From: Paracoccaceae bacterium
Lineage (GTDB): Bacteria > Pseudomonadota > Alphaproteobacteria > Rhodobacterales > Rhodobacteraceae
Assembly: GCA_003605175.1 (NCBI GenBank)
Contig: QWDA01000002.1
Span: 124,001 to 188,000 of the forward strand
Length of the DNA stretch: 64,000 bases
Direction: 5' to 3'
Within the stretch, counting starts at the first letter, position 1; the number at the start of each line of letters is the position of its first letter. Both the position numbers and the translations under genes were made by a program. This document shows, piece by piece, positions 50,987 through 59,191 of this stretch. The notes under the pieces were generated by a model, which was not told the origin of the DNA, did not search any database, and saw nothing but the letters and a program-made list of their open reading frames with translations.

Positions 50987-52747
50987 ATGGGCCGTGGCGA
51001 CACCGAAGAAGAGACGGAGCTTGAACCCGGCGCGATCTGGCGCATCCGGGCCTTCTTCATCCTGTTTGTCGCCATCGCCGTCTCGGTGGTCTGGGTCACC
51101 AACTCCTTCCTGACGCAGCGCTTCACCGACACCGTGCGGTCGCGGGCCGAGGTGCGGCTGGCGCTCTACTCGGGGAACCTGCTGTCGGAGCTGCAGCGGA
51201 ACTCGGTCGTGCCGCTCCTGCTTTCGCGCGATCCGGCGCTGATCGGGGCGCTCAATTCGGGCGACTTCTCGCAATCGACGCAGCGGCTGATCTCGTACCG
51301 GCAGGAAATCGGCGCGGCGAGCCTGATGCTGCTCGATACCGACGGACGGGTGGTGGCGGCGACCGACCGCAACGTGCTGTCGAGCCAGCGCCGCACGAAC
51401 CCGTATTTCGTCGATGCGATGCGGTCGAACGAGACGGTCTTCACCACCTACAAGCCGGAGGACGCGCCGATCTCCTTCAGCTATTCGCGGCGCATCGACG
51501 CCAATGGCAGCGCGGTGGGCGTGATCGTCGTGGGCGTCGATCTGGGCAAGTTCCAGAATTACTGGTCGGGCTTCCAGGACGCGGTGATGGTCACCAATTC
51601 CGAGGGCGAGATCATCCTTGCCACCGAGAGCCGCTGGCGGGGCCTGACGGAGGAGGCGGCGCTTGCCGCGCGGGACGCGCCCTCGGCGATCCAGCGCGCG
51701 GTGCAGGCGACGGCGGATTGGGCGGCGCTGCCGGTCGAGGCGTTCTTCAACGGCGATGCGGTGATGCGGCAGGAAGCGCGGGTCAACTTCCAGGGCTGGC
51801 GGATGACCTCGTTCACCACCTACCAGAACGTGCGCGAGCGTGTGAACGCGGTGCTCGCGCTCGAGATCATGGTTTTCGCGATTCTCCTGGCGGTCGCTTT
51901 CTATTTCGTGTCGCGCCGCGCCCAGTATCGCTCGACCCTGTTCCAGCGCGAGTCGGCGGAGCTCCGCCAGCTCAACGAGGCGCTGCAGCGGGAAATCGCC
52001 GAGCGCGAAAGGGCGGAAAAGAACCTCGAAGTGGCCGAACAGACGATCCAGCAATCGTCGAAACTGGCCCTGCTCGGCGAGATGTCGGCCTCGGTCAGCC
52101 ACGAGCTGAACCAGCCCTTGGCGGCGATGAAGACCTATCTCGCCGGCGCCCGGCTCCTCCTGCAGCGGAAGCGCTCGGAGGAGGCCCTGTCGTCGTTCCA
52201 GCGGATCGACGGGCTGATCGACCGGATGACCTCGATCACGCGGCAGTTGAAAAGCTATGCCAGGAAGGGCGGAGACGCGTTCGAGCCCGTGGATGCAAGG
52301 GATTGCGTCTCGGTGGCGCTCGAGATGATGGAGCCGCAGCTGAAGCGGTCGCGGGTGCAGATCAACCGCACGATCCCGCGCCAGCCGGTGCGGATCCTGG
52401 CCGACCGGGTCCGGCTGGAGCAGGTGATCATCAACCTTCTGAGGAACGCCATCGACGCGACCCTGGAGGTCGAGGCGCCGACGATCGACATCGTCTTGAG
52501 CGCGGGCGAGCGGGCGGTGATCTCGGTCAGGGACAACGGGCACGGGATCGAGGATCTCGACGCGCTGTTCGAGCCGTTCTACACGACCAAGGCCCCCGGC
52601 GACGGTGTCGGCTTGGGGCTTGCCATTTCCTCGGGTATCGTCAGTGACCTCGGGGGGCGCCTGACGGCGCGGAACGGCCGCACCGGCGGTGCGGTTTTCG
52701 AAATCCGGCTGCCGATCCACCAGGTCGGCAGCCAGGCGGCGGAGTGA
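50987..52747 (+). CDS. dctB: DctB-type sensor histidine kinase
   Basis: The 586-residue kinase has two membrane helices (IRAFFILFVAIAVSVVWVTNSFL near 21-42 and ALEIMVFAILLAVAFYFVSRRA near 292-313) framing a periplasmic dCache sensor (YSGNLLSELQRNSVVPLLLSRDPALI, SYSRRIDANGSAVGVIVVGVDL). The cytoplasmic part has a coiled linker, His372 in SVSHELNQPLAAMKTYLAGA, the N box NLLRNAIDA and G boxes DNGHGIE and GVGLGLAIS. The order fits DctB, which senses C4-dicarboxylates. The C4-dicarboxylate transporter genes (dctPQM or dctA) are not in the window. Confidence 0.9.
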   Translation: MGRGDTEEETELEPGAIWRIRAFFILFVAIAVSVVWVTNSFLTQRFTDTVRSRAEVRLALYSGNLLSELQRNSVVPLLLSRDPALIGALNSGDFSQSTQRLISYRQEIGAASLMLLDTDGRVVAATDRNVLSSQRRTNPYFVDAMRSNETVFTTYKPEDAPISFSYSRRIDANGSAVGVIVVGVDLGKFQNYWSGFQDAVMVTNSEGEIILATESRWRGLTEEAALAARDAPSAIQRAVQATADWAALPVEAFFNGDAVMRQEARVNFQGWRMTSFTTYQNVRERVNAVLALEIMVFAILLAVAFYFVSRRAQYRSTLFQRESAELRQLNEALQREIAERERAEKNLEVAEQTIQQSSKLALLGEMSASVSHELNQPLAAMKTYLAGARLLLQRKRSEEALSSFQRIDGLIDRMTSITRQLKSYARKGGDAFEPVDARDCVSVALEMMEPQLKRSRVQINRTIPRQPVRILADRVRLEQVIINLLRNAIDATLEVEAPTIDIVLSAGERAVISVRDNGHGIEDLDALFEPFYTTKAPGDGVGLGLAISSGIVSDLGGRLTARNGRTGGAVFEIRLPIHQVGSQAAE

Positions 52748-52756
52748 GGACACAAA

Positions 52757-54088
52757 ATGGCCCAGGCCATGAAAGTTGCGATCGTCGACGACGAACAGGA
52801 CATGCGGCAGTCGATCAGCCAGTGGCTGGCCCTGTCGGGCTTTGACACCGAGACCTATTCGAGCGCGGAGGACGCTCTGAAATCGGTCGGCCCCGACTAT
52901 CCGGGCGTGGTGGTGTCGGACATCAAGATGCCCGGCATGGACGGCATGCAGTTCCTGAAGAAGCTGATGAGCGTCGACAGCGGCTTGCCGGTCATCATGA
53001 TCACCGGCCATGGCGATGTGCCGATGGCGGTGGAGGCGATGCGGGTGGGCGCCTACGACTTCCTCGAGAAGCCGTTCAACCCTGACCGGATGACCGAGCT
53101 TGCAAAGAAGGCCACCTCGTCGCGGCGGCTGACGCTGGACAACCGGGCGCTGCGCCGCGAGCTGGGCGACGGCACCGGCATCATGAAGAAGCTGATGGGC
53201 GCCTCGACGTTGATGGAGCGGCTCAGGGAGGACATCCTTGATCTCGGCCAGGCCGACGGCCACGTCCTGATCGACGGCGAGACCGGCACGGGCAAGACGC
53301 TGGTGGCCCATGCGCTGCATGCGGTGGGCGCCAATCCGGGCCGCAAGTTCGTGATCTTCTCCTGCGCCTCGCTGGGTGAAGAGGCATTGGAGAAGCGGCT
53401 CTTCGGGCCGCTGGAAGAGGGCGGGCAGATCCCGCTGGTCGAGGAGGCGCGGGGCGGGACGCTGGTGCTCGAGGATATCGACGCGCTGCCCCAGGGGCTG
53501 CAGGGCCGGCTCCTGACCTGGATCAACGGCCAGGGCATGCCGCCCGAGACCCGGATCGTGGCGATCTCTAACCTGCAGGAGCAAGGCAAGACCTGCGAGG
53601 ACGTGCTGCGGCCCGATCTCTACTACCGGCTCGCGGCGATGAAGATCACGATCCCGCCCTTGCGCGCCCGCGGCGATGACGTGCTGACGCTGTTCACGCG
53701 CTTCGCCGAGCAATATGCCGACGAATACGGTTGCGACGCACCGGAAGTCGGTGCGCAGGAGGCGGCGCAGCTTCTGCAGGCGCCCTGGCCCGGCAACGTG
53801 CGGCAGCTCATCAACGTGGCCGAGCGGGCGGTGCTCCAGTCGCGTCGCGGCTCGGGCACCATTGCCTCGCTCTTGATGTCCGACGAGGACACCCAGACCC
53901 CGGCGATGACCACCGAGGGCAAGCCCCTGAAGGAATATGTGGAAGCCTTCGAGCGGATGCTGATCGACAACACCATGCGGCGGCACAAGGGGTCGATCGC
54001 GGCGGTGATGGACGAGCTTTGCCTGCCGCGCCGGACGCTGAACGAGAAGATGGCGAAATACGGGTTGCAGAGGTCGGACTACCTCTGA
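52757..54088 (+). CDS. dctD: DctD-like response regulator without the GAFTGA motif
   Basis: The 443-residue protein has a receiver (phosphoacceptor Asp55 in VVVSDIKMPGMDGM), an AAA+ module with Walker A GETGTGKT at 174-181, and a C-terminal helix-turn-helix (SIAAVMDELCLPRRTLNEKMAKYGL). Where sigma-54 activators have GAFTGA this protein has LFGPLEEGGQIP (about 215-226), and Walker B reads TLVLEDID where LFLDEI is usual. Loss of GAFTGA suggests it does not contact sigma-54, as known for Rhodobacter capsulatus NtrC. It partners DctB, nine bases upstream. Length is normal. Confidence 0.9.
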   Translation: MAQAMKVAIVDDEQDMRQSISQWLALSGFDTETYSSAEDALKSVGPDYPGVVVSDIKMPGMDGMQFLKKLMSVDSGLPVIMITGHGDVPMAVEAMRVGAYDFLEKPFNPDRMTELAKKATSSRRLTLDNRALRRELGDGTGIMKKLMGASTLMERLREDILDLGQADGHVLIDGETGTGKTLVAHALHAVGANPGRKFVIFSCASLGEEALEKRLFGPLEEGGQIPLVEEARGGTLVLEDIDALPQGLQGRLLTWINGQGMPPETRIVAISNLQEQGKTCEDVLRPDLYYRLAAMKITIPPLRARGDDVLTLFTRFAEQYADEYGCDAPEVGAQEAAQLLQAPWPGNVRQLINVAERAVLQSRRGSGTIASLLMSDEDTQTPAMTTEGKPLKEYVEAFERMLIDNTMRRHKGSIAAVMDELCLPRRTLNEKMAKYGLQRSDYL

Positions 54089-54110
54089 GCCGGGGGGAAG
54101 GGGTGAGGGG

Positions 54111-54695
54111 ATGAAGGCGTCGATCCGCAAGCTCGCGGTCTGGGTCGAGGAAACCCATCGCGAGATGGGCCGCGAGATCGCGCCGCCGACCCGCAAGGCG
54201 GTGGCGGTGGCGGTGATCGAGAACCCCTTCGCCGGCCGCTATGTCGAGGATCTGTCGGACCTGATGGAGATCGGCGCCGAGCTCGGCGACCTGCTCGGCC
54301 GCCGCGCCGTCGCGGCGCTCGGGATCGCACCGGCCGAGGCGCAGAGCTACGGCAAAGCGGCGATGGTCGGCGAGAACGGCGAGTTGGAGCATGCCGCGGC
54401 GATCCTGCACCCGAAGCTCGGCGCGCCCTTGCGTGCCGCAGTCGAGAAGGGCGCGGCCCTGGTGCCCTCGTCGAAGAAGATGGGCGGGCCCGGGCAAGAC
54501 CTCGACGTGCCGCTCGGGCACAAGGACGCCGCCTATGTGCGTTCACATTTCGATGGGGTCGAGGTGCGGATGAACGATGCGCCGCGGGCGAACGAGATCC
54601 TCGTCGCGGTGGCCGTGACCGATAGCGGGCGACCCTTGCCGCGGGTTGGCGGCCTCACCCACGAGGACGCCGAGGGCAAGGACGGGCTTCGCTAG
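54111..54695 (+). CDS. Amino acid synthesis family protein (DUF1185)
   Basis: The 194-residue protein shows the family opening IRKLAVWVEETHREMGREIAPPTRKAVAVAVIENPFAGRYVEDL and later PAEAQSYGKAAMVGENGELEHAAAILHPKLGAPLRAAVEKGAALVPSSKKMGGPGQDLDVPLGHKDAAYVRSHFD. That is DUF1185 (AA_synth), a family with structures but no assigned reaction, often beside amidohydrolase or oxygenase genes. It is 22 bp after dctD and its stop overlaps the Rieske gene by one base. Confidence 0.85.
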   Translation: MKASIRKLAVWVEETHREMGREIAPPTRKAVAVAVIENPFAGRYVEDLSDLMEIGAELGDLLGRRAVAALGIAPAEAQSYGKAAMVGENGELEHAAAILHPKLGAPLRAAVEKGAALVPSSKKMGGPGQDLDVPLGHKDAAYVRSHFDGVEVRMNDAPRANEILVAVAVTDSGRPLPRVGGLTHEDAEGKDGLR

Positions 54696-55765
54696 TGACG
54701 CAGTTCGTCCGCAACGCCTGGTACGTCGCGGGCTGGTCGCGGGATTTCGGCGCGGCGCTCAGGCCGCTGGAGATCACCGGCGAGCACATGGTGCTGTACC
54801 GCGCCTCCGATGGCCGGGTGATCGCGCTCGAGGACCGCTGCCCGCACCGGCTCCTGCCGCTCTCGAAGGGAAAGCGGATCGGCGATACGGTCCAGTGCGG
54901 CTATCACGGCATGACCTTCGGCACCGACGGGCGCTGCGTGCGAGTGCCCGGGCAGGAGAACCTGCCGGCCTCGGCCTATGTCGCCGCCTATCCGGTGGAG
55001 GAGCGGCACGGCATCGTCTGGGTCTGGCCGGGCGAGCCGGAAAAGGCAGATCGGGACGCGGTGTTCGACATGCCCGAGTTGGCCGACCCGTCCTGGCACG
55101 TGCACCAGGGCGACGCGCTGCACATCCGGGCGCATTACCTGAACGTGGCCGAGAACCTCGTCGATCCGGCCCATGTGAGCTTCGTCCACCCGACCACGCT
55201 CGGAAACGCGGCGAGCGAGAACGTGCCCGTTCATGTGAGCACCTCTGGCGCGGTGATCACCGCCTGGCGCTGGATCCGGGATGCCGAGCCAATCGGGTTC
55301 TTCAAGGCGTTCGGCGGGTTCTCCGGGAACGTGGACCGCTGGCATTATTACCACCTGCATCTGCCCTCGACCGCGGTGATCGATTTCGGCTCGGCCGACG
55401 CCGCGCTGGCGCTGGCGGAGGAGGACCGGGGGCAGGGGGTGCGGATCTTCGCGATCCACTTCGTGACGCCCGTCAACGCCGACGAGACGGTGGATCACTG
55501 GATGCATGTCCGGAACACGGCCCTGGGCGACGAAGCCGCCTCGGCGCAGATGGACGCGATGTTCCGGGTCGCCTTCGCGGAGGACAAGGAGATCCTCGAG
55601 GCGATCCACGTCTCGGAGGCGCGGCCGCAACGGCGGAAGCCGGTGCGGATCGCCATCGACAAGGGGCCCAACGTCTACCGCAAGCGGATCCGCGATCTGG
55701 TGGAGGCCGAGGCGACCGAGGATCTGGGCGCACCGGTCGCGCCGAGTTTCATCCAGCACGACTGA
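54695..55765 (+). CDS. Rieske non-heme iron oxygenase alpha subunit (VanA-like)
   Basis: GTG at 54695 overlaps the upstream stop. The 356-residue oxygenase has the Rieske pair Cys49-His51 and Cys68-His71 (CPHRLLPLSKGK, VQCGYHGMTF) and the mononuclear iron site Asp157, His160, His165 in NLVDPAHVSFVHP. Length and lack of a beta-subunit gene fit the VanA/demethylase branch that removes methyl groups from O- or N-methylated aromatics or betaines. A reductase (VanB-like) is not adjacent. It is translationally linked to DUF1185, and the amidohydrolase gene opposite may continue the pathway. Confidence 0.85.
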   Translation: MTQFVRNAWYVAGWSRDFGAALRPLEITGEHMVLYRASDGRVIALEDRCPHRLLPLSKGKRIGDTVQCGYHGMTFGTDGRCVRVPGQENLPASAYVAAYPVEERHGIVWVWPGEPEKADRDAVFDMPELADPSWHVHQGDALHIRAHYLNVAENLVDPAHVSFVHPTTLGNAASENVPVHVSTSGAVITAWRWIRDAEPIGFFKAFGGFSGNVDRWHYYHLHLPSTAVIDFGSADAALALAEEDRGQGVRIFAIHFVTPVNADETVDHWMHVRNTALGDEAASAQMDAMFRVAFAEDKEILEAIHVSEARPQRRKPVRIAIDKGPNVYRKRIRDLVEAEATEDLGAPVAPSFIQHD

Positions 55766-55780
55766 GCTTGATCCGGCGGA

Positions 55781-55874
55781 GCGCCCTTCGGGCGCATTCC
55801 TTTCCTTTGGCGCCTCCTCCGGAGGCGCGGTCTTTGCCGGGGAGGCGCCTGAGGGAGGCTTGTGCCTCCTCAGG
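55781..55874 (+). terminator. Cluster of three hairpins between convergent genes
   Basis: GCGCCC/GGGCGC (55781-55795, loop TTC) is followed by ATTCCTTTCCTTT and is the likely terminator of the Rieske gene. GCGCCTCC/GGAGGCGC (55810-55828, loop TCC) follows. Then CCTGAGGGAGGC and GCCTCCTCAGG (55848-55874) pair with one bulged G and a TTGT loop. Further GGCGCC-rich repeats extend to about 55900. Confidence 0.65.
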
Positions 55875-55933
55875 ACGCCTTCGGCGCCGCCTCCGGCGGT
55901 CTTCGATCCTTGACCCGCAGTTTCCGGACGGGG

Positions 55934-57100
55934 TCAGACCAGTTCCGGCAGGCGCGTGGCGGGCGGCGTGTTGCGGCTGCGCTGGCTGGTGACCTTGCCG
56001 TCGATCACCGTCATGCCGATACCGGGCAGGTTGCCGAGCCCGACCGACTCGAGGAGCGTCTTGCCCGGTGCGTGCTGGGCCTGGTCCATGAGGACGAAAT
56101 CGGCGGCAAAGCCCTTTTCGATCAGGCCCACGTCGAGGTCGCGGCGCCGCGCGGTGTTGCCGGTGGCGAAGCAGAAGGCGATTTCGGCCGGGACGTTGCC
56201 CAGGGCCGAAAGCATGGCGACCATCCGCAGGATGCCGAGCGGCTGGACGCCCGAGCCGGCGGGCCCATCAGTGCCGAGAATGAGCTGGTCGAGCTTGCCG
56301 AGTTCGCGCGCGGTGTTGAGCGTGAGCAGTGCCGCGCGTTCGTTGCCGTTATGGACGATTTCCAGCGCCGCCTTGCAGTTCTCGCAGAGGCAGACGATCT
56401 GGTCGTCCGGCAGCGCCGAGTGGCCGCCATTGATATGGCCGACGACATCGGTGCCGGTCTCCAGCACCATGTCGGCGTCGATCAGGCCGGAGCCGGGAAT
56501 CGACGGGCCGCCGGTGTGGATCGTGGATTGCATCCCGTATTTCCGCGCCCAGCCGATCATCCGGTTGGCGGTCTTGCCGTCCTTGACGGTGCCAAGGCCG
56601 ACCTCGCCGATCAGCTTGACGCCGCCCTCGGCCATCTGCCGGAAGTGTTCCTCCTCGAGCCCCTGTTGCAGGAGTGGCGCGCCGGCATGGACCTTCACGC
56701 CCGAGGGGCGGAGATTGTCGTACCAGCGCTGCGCCGCGATCGCCATCGCAACGGTGCCGATGGGATCGTTGGGCCGGCCCGGCATGTGGACCTCGCCCGC
56801 CGAGATCATCGTGGTGACGCCGCCATGGAGCGTCGAATCGATCCAGTGGAGCTGTTGCTGGCGCGGGGTGTAGTCGCCCACGACCGGGTGGACATGGCTG
56901 TCGATCAGCCCGGGCGCGAGGGTGACGCCCCTGGCGTCGATCACCGTCGTGGCGCCCTCGGTGTCGAGATCGGCTTCCTTGCCCCAGGCGGCGATCCGGC
57001 CGCCCTCGGCGATCAGGCAATCGGCATCGAGGATCGGCGCCTCGATCCGGCCCGAGAGCATCAGGCCGATATTGCGGATCACGAGCTTTTCGTCGGCCAT
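55934..57100 (-). CDS. Enamidase-like amidohydrolase
   Basis: Starting at ATG 57098-57100 the 388-residue protein has an amidohydrolase fold: composite N-terminal domain (LVIRNIGLMLSGRIEAPILDAD), metal site IDSHVHPVVGDYTPRQQ, GEVGLG, ATIHTGGPS, TDVVGHINGGHSA and the catalytic Asp in ILGTDGPAGSG. HINGGHSALPDDQI and STLHGGVTTMISAGEVHMPGRP fit the enamidase branch, whose founder hydrolyses 6-oxo-tetrahydronicotinate. Combined with a Rieske oxygenase and DUF1185 this suggests breakdown of a cyclic amide derived from an N-heterocycle. Transcribed toward the oxygenase from its own promoter, 56 bp after choV. Confidence 0.8.
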   Translation of the reverse strand: MADEKLVIRNIGLMLSGRIEAPILDADCLIAEGGRIAAWGKEADLDTEGATTVIDARGVTLAPGLIDSHVHPVVGDYTPRQQQLHWIDSTLHGGVTTMISAGEVHMPGRPNDPIGTVAMAIAAQRWYDNLRPSGVKVHAGAPLLQQGLEEEHFRQMAEGGVKLIGEVGLGTVKDGKTANRMIGWARKYGMQSTIHTGGPSIPGSGLIDADMVLETGTDVVGHINGGHSALPDDQIVCLCENCKAALEIVHNGNERAALLTLNTARELGKLDQLILGTDGPAGSGVQPLGILRMVAMLSALGNVPAEIAFCFATGNTARRRDLDVGLIEKGFAADFVLMDQAQHAPGKTLLESVGLGNLPGIGMTVIDGKVTSQRSRNTPPATRLPELV

Positions 57101-57156
57101 GGTTCCCCCAGTCGCGATTTCCCTCAGGCTAGCCGCTCGACGGGTGCGCGCAAGGG

Positions 57157-58185
57157 TCAGCCGCGCGGATCGAGGAGCTTGGCGAGAACGCCGTCCCTGG
57201 TGATCTGGCCGACGATCCTGCCGTTCTCCGCCACCCCCACCGGGCGCCCGGTCTCGGTCACCGATTTCATCACGTCGCGGATGTCGTCCTCGGGGCCCAC
57301 GGTGATCTCGGGCGTGCCCTCGGCCGGTTCCATGACATCGCGGGCGCACAGCACGCCCAGGGGGTTCATATGCGCGACGAAATCGGCCACGTATTCGTTG
57401 ACCGGGTTCGAGAAGATCTCCTGCGGCGTGCCGCATTGCACGATCCGGCCACCTTCCATGATCGCGATCCGGTTGCCGATCTTGAACGCCTCGTCGAGGT
57501 CGTGGCTGACGAAGATGATGGTGCGCCGGAGTTTGGCCTGGAGGTCCAGGAGTTCGTCCTGCAGCTTGGTGCGAATGAGCGGATCGAGCGCCGAGAACGG
57601 CTCGTCCATCAGGAGGATCGGCGCCTCGGTTGCGAAGGCGCGGGCGAGGCCGACGCGCTGCTGCATCCCGCCCGAAAGCTCGCCCACCTTGCGCTCGGCC
57701 CAGTCGGAGAGCCCGACCATGGCGAGCTGGGCATCGACCCGTTCGCGCTGTTCCGCCCTGGCCATGCCACCGAGTTCGAGGCCGAGCCCAACATTGTCGC
57801 GCACGGTCCGCCAGGGCAGGAGGCCGAATTGCTGGAACACCATGGCGACGCGGGAGAGGCGGATCTGCCGGAGCGTCGCCTTGTCGGCATTGGTGACGTC
57901 AACGAGGCTTTCGCCGTCCGATACCCGCACACGGCCCCGCACCACCGGGTTGAGCCCGTTCACCGCGCGCAGGAGGGTGGATTTGCCGGAGCCGGAAAGG
58001 CCCATCAGGACGAGGATCTCGCCTTCGCCGACCGTCAGCGAGCAGTCATGCACACCCAGGATCTGCCCCGTGGCCTCCTGGATCTCGGCGCGTTCCTTCA
58101 TCTCGTCCATCAGCGGCAGGGCCGCATCGGGATTGCCGCCGAAGACGATGGAAACCTTGTCGAATTCTACCGCGATATCGCTCAT
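57157..58185 (-). CDS. choV: Choline/glycine betaine ABC transporter ATPase
   Basis: The ATG at 58183-58185 overlaps the choW stop (ATGA). The 342-residue ATPase has an N-terminal extension (VSIVFGGNPDAALPLMDEM), Walker A GLSGSGKST, QLP-type Q-loop VFQQFGLLPWRTV, signature LSGGMQQRVGLARA, Walker B ILLMDEPFSALDP and a C-terminal regulatory part with paired CBS-like stretches (ARDVMEPAEGTPEITVGPEDDIRDVMKSV and RIVGQITRDGVLAKLLD). This fits ChoV/ProV. It energises choline uptake with ChoW and ChoX. Confidence 0.9.
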   Translation of the reverse strand: MSDIAVEFDKVSIVFGGNPDAALPLMDEMKERAEIQEATGQILGVHDCSLTVGEGEILVLMGLSGSGKSTLLRAVNGLNPVVRGRVRVSDGESLVDVTNADKATLRQIRLSRVAMVFQQFGLLPWRTVRDNVGLGLELGGMARAEQRERVDAQLAMVGLSDWAERKVGELSGGMQQRVGLARAFATEAPILLMDEPFSALDPLIRTKLQDELLDLQAKLRRTIIFVSHDLDEAFKIGNRIAIMEGGRIVQCGTPQEIFSNPVNEYVADFVAHMNPLGVLCARDVMEPAEGTPEITVGPEDDIRDVMKSVTETGRPVGVAENGRIVGQITRDGVLAKLLDPRG

Positions 58186-59015
58186 TTCTGTTCCATCCTC
58201 AGCATCCGGTCGAGCATGATCGCCAGGACGACGATGACGAAGCCGCTCTCGAAACCGAGCGCGGTATTGACCGAGTTCAGTGCCCGCACCACCGGAACGC
58301 CGAGCCCGTTGGCGCCGACGAGCGCGGCGATCACGACCATCGAGAGCGAAAGCATGATGGTCTGGTTGAGCCCGGCCATGATCTGCGGAAAGGCATAGGG
58401 CAGTTCCACCTTGGTGAGCGTCTGCCAGGGCGTGCCGCCAAAGGCGACGGAAGCCTCGAGCAGGGGTTTCGGTGTCGAGGACACGCCGAGATGGGTGAGC
58501 CGGATCGGTGCGGGCACCACGAAGATCACCGTGGCCAGGAGGCCCGGCACCATGCCGATCCCGAAGAACACGATGGCCGGGATCAGGTAGACGAAGGTGG
58601 GCAGCGTCTGCATCAGGTCGAGGACCGGCCGCATCCAGGCGTAGAGCTTGGGGCGGTGCGCCGCGGCGATGCCGATCGGCACGCCGATCGCCATGCAGAC
58701 CACGCAGGCCGAAAGCACCAGGGTCATGCTCTCGGTGGTCTCCTTCCAGTAGCCCTGGTTCAGGATGAAGAGAAAGCCGAGGAATACGAAGAGGCAGGTC
58801 TTCCAGTTCCGCTGAAGAACCCAGGTAAGGGCCACGAAGGCGGCGATCACGACCAGCGGGTGCGGTGTTTGCAGGATCCAGAGAATCCCGTCGATCATCG
58901 CGTCCATTGCGTCCGAGATGCCGTCGAAGAACAAGGCGCCGTTGTCCTTCAGCCAGTCGAAGATCAGCTTGGCGGTCTTGCCAACTGGGATCTTCTCGTC
59001 GGTCAGCCACTCCAT
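58182..59015 (-). CDS. choW: Choline ABC transporter permease
   Basis: The start at ATG 59013-59015 gives MEWLTDEKIPVGKTAKLIFDWLKDNGALFFDGISDAMDAMIDGIL, the ChoW opening. The 277-residue protein has about five to six helices and the ProW-type loop SSTPKPLLEASVAFGGTPWQTLTKVELPYAFPQIMAG. It is the first of the choW-choV pair; the solute-binding gene choX lies 2 kb upstream beyond two opposite-strand genes. Confidence 0.9.
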   Translation of the reverse strand: MEWLTDEKIPVGKTAKLIFDWLKDNGALFFDGISDAMDAMIDGILWILQTPHPLVVIAAFVALTWVLQRNWKTCLFVFLGFLFILNQGYWKETTESMTLVLSACVVCMAIGVPIGIAAAHRPKLYAWMRPVLDLMQTLPTFVYLIPAIVFFGIGMVPGLLATVIFVVPAPIRLTHLGVSSTPKPLLEASVAFGGTPWQTLTKVELPYAFPQIMAGLNQTIMLSLSMVVIAALVGANGLGVPVVRALNSVNTALGFESGFVIVVLAIMLDRMLRMEQK

Positions 59016-59191
59016 GCCCGTGCCCCTTGTCCCTGTCCCTTTGGCGCGATGATGGACCGGCAGTCCGGCGGCTACAAGCGCCGCAATTGTTCCCAGCCCG
59101 CTTGAGTTGTGGTATGCTTCGCGCGTGCCCCCATCGGTAATTTCCGGGGCCGGTTTCGATTGCAAAATGTTTCGATCAAAGGAGATTTGCC

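Noticed and set aside
50189-54196. A 1335-codon open frame on the minus strand across purQ, dctB and dctD
   Set aside because: It is the antisense image of well-recognised genes; high GC content makes stop codons rare, and its product is His/Arg/Asp-rich without motifs.
55766-55933. A possible short coding frame in the gap after the Rieske gene
   Set aside because: The segment is dominated by palindromes with terminator character; peptide readings there simply follow the repeat sequence.
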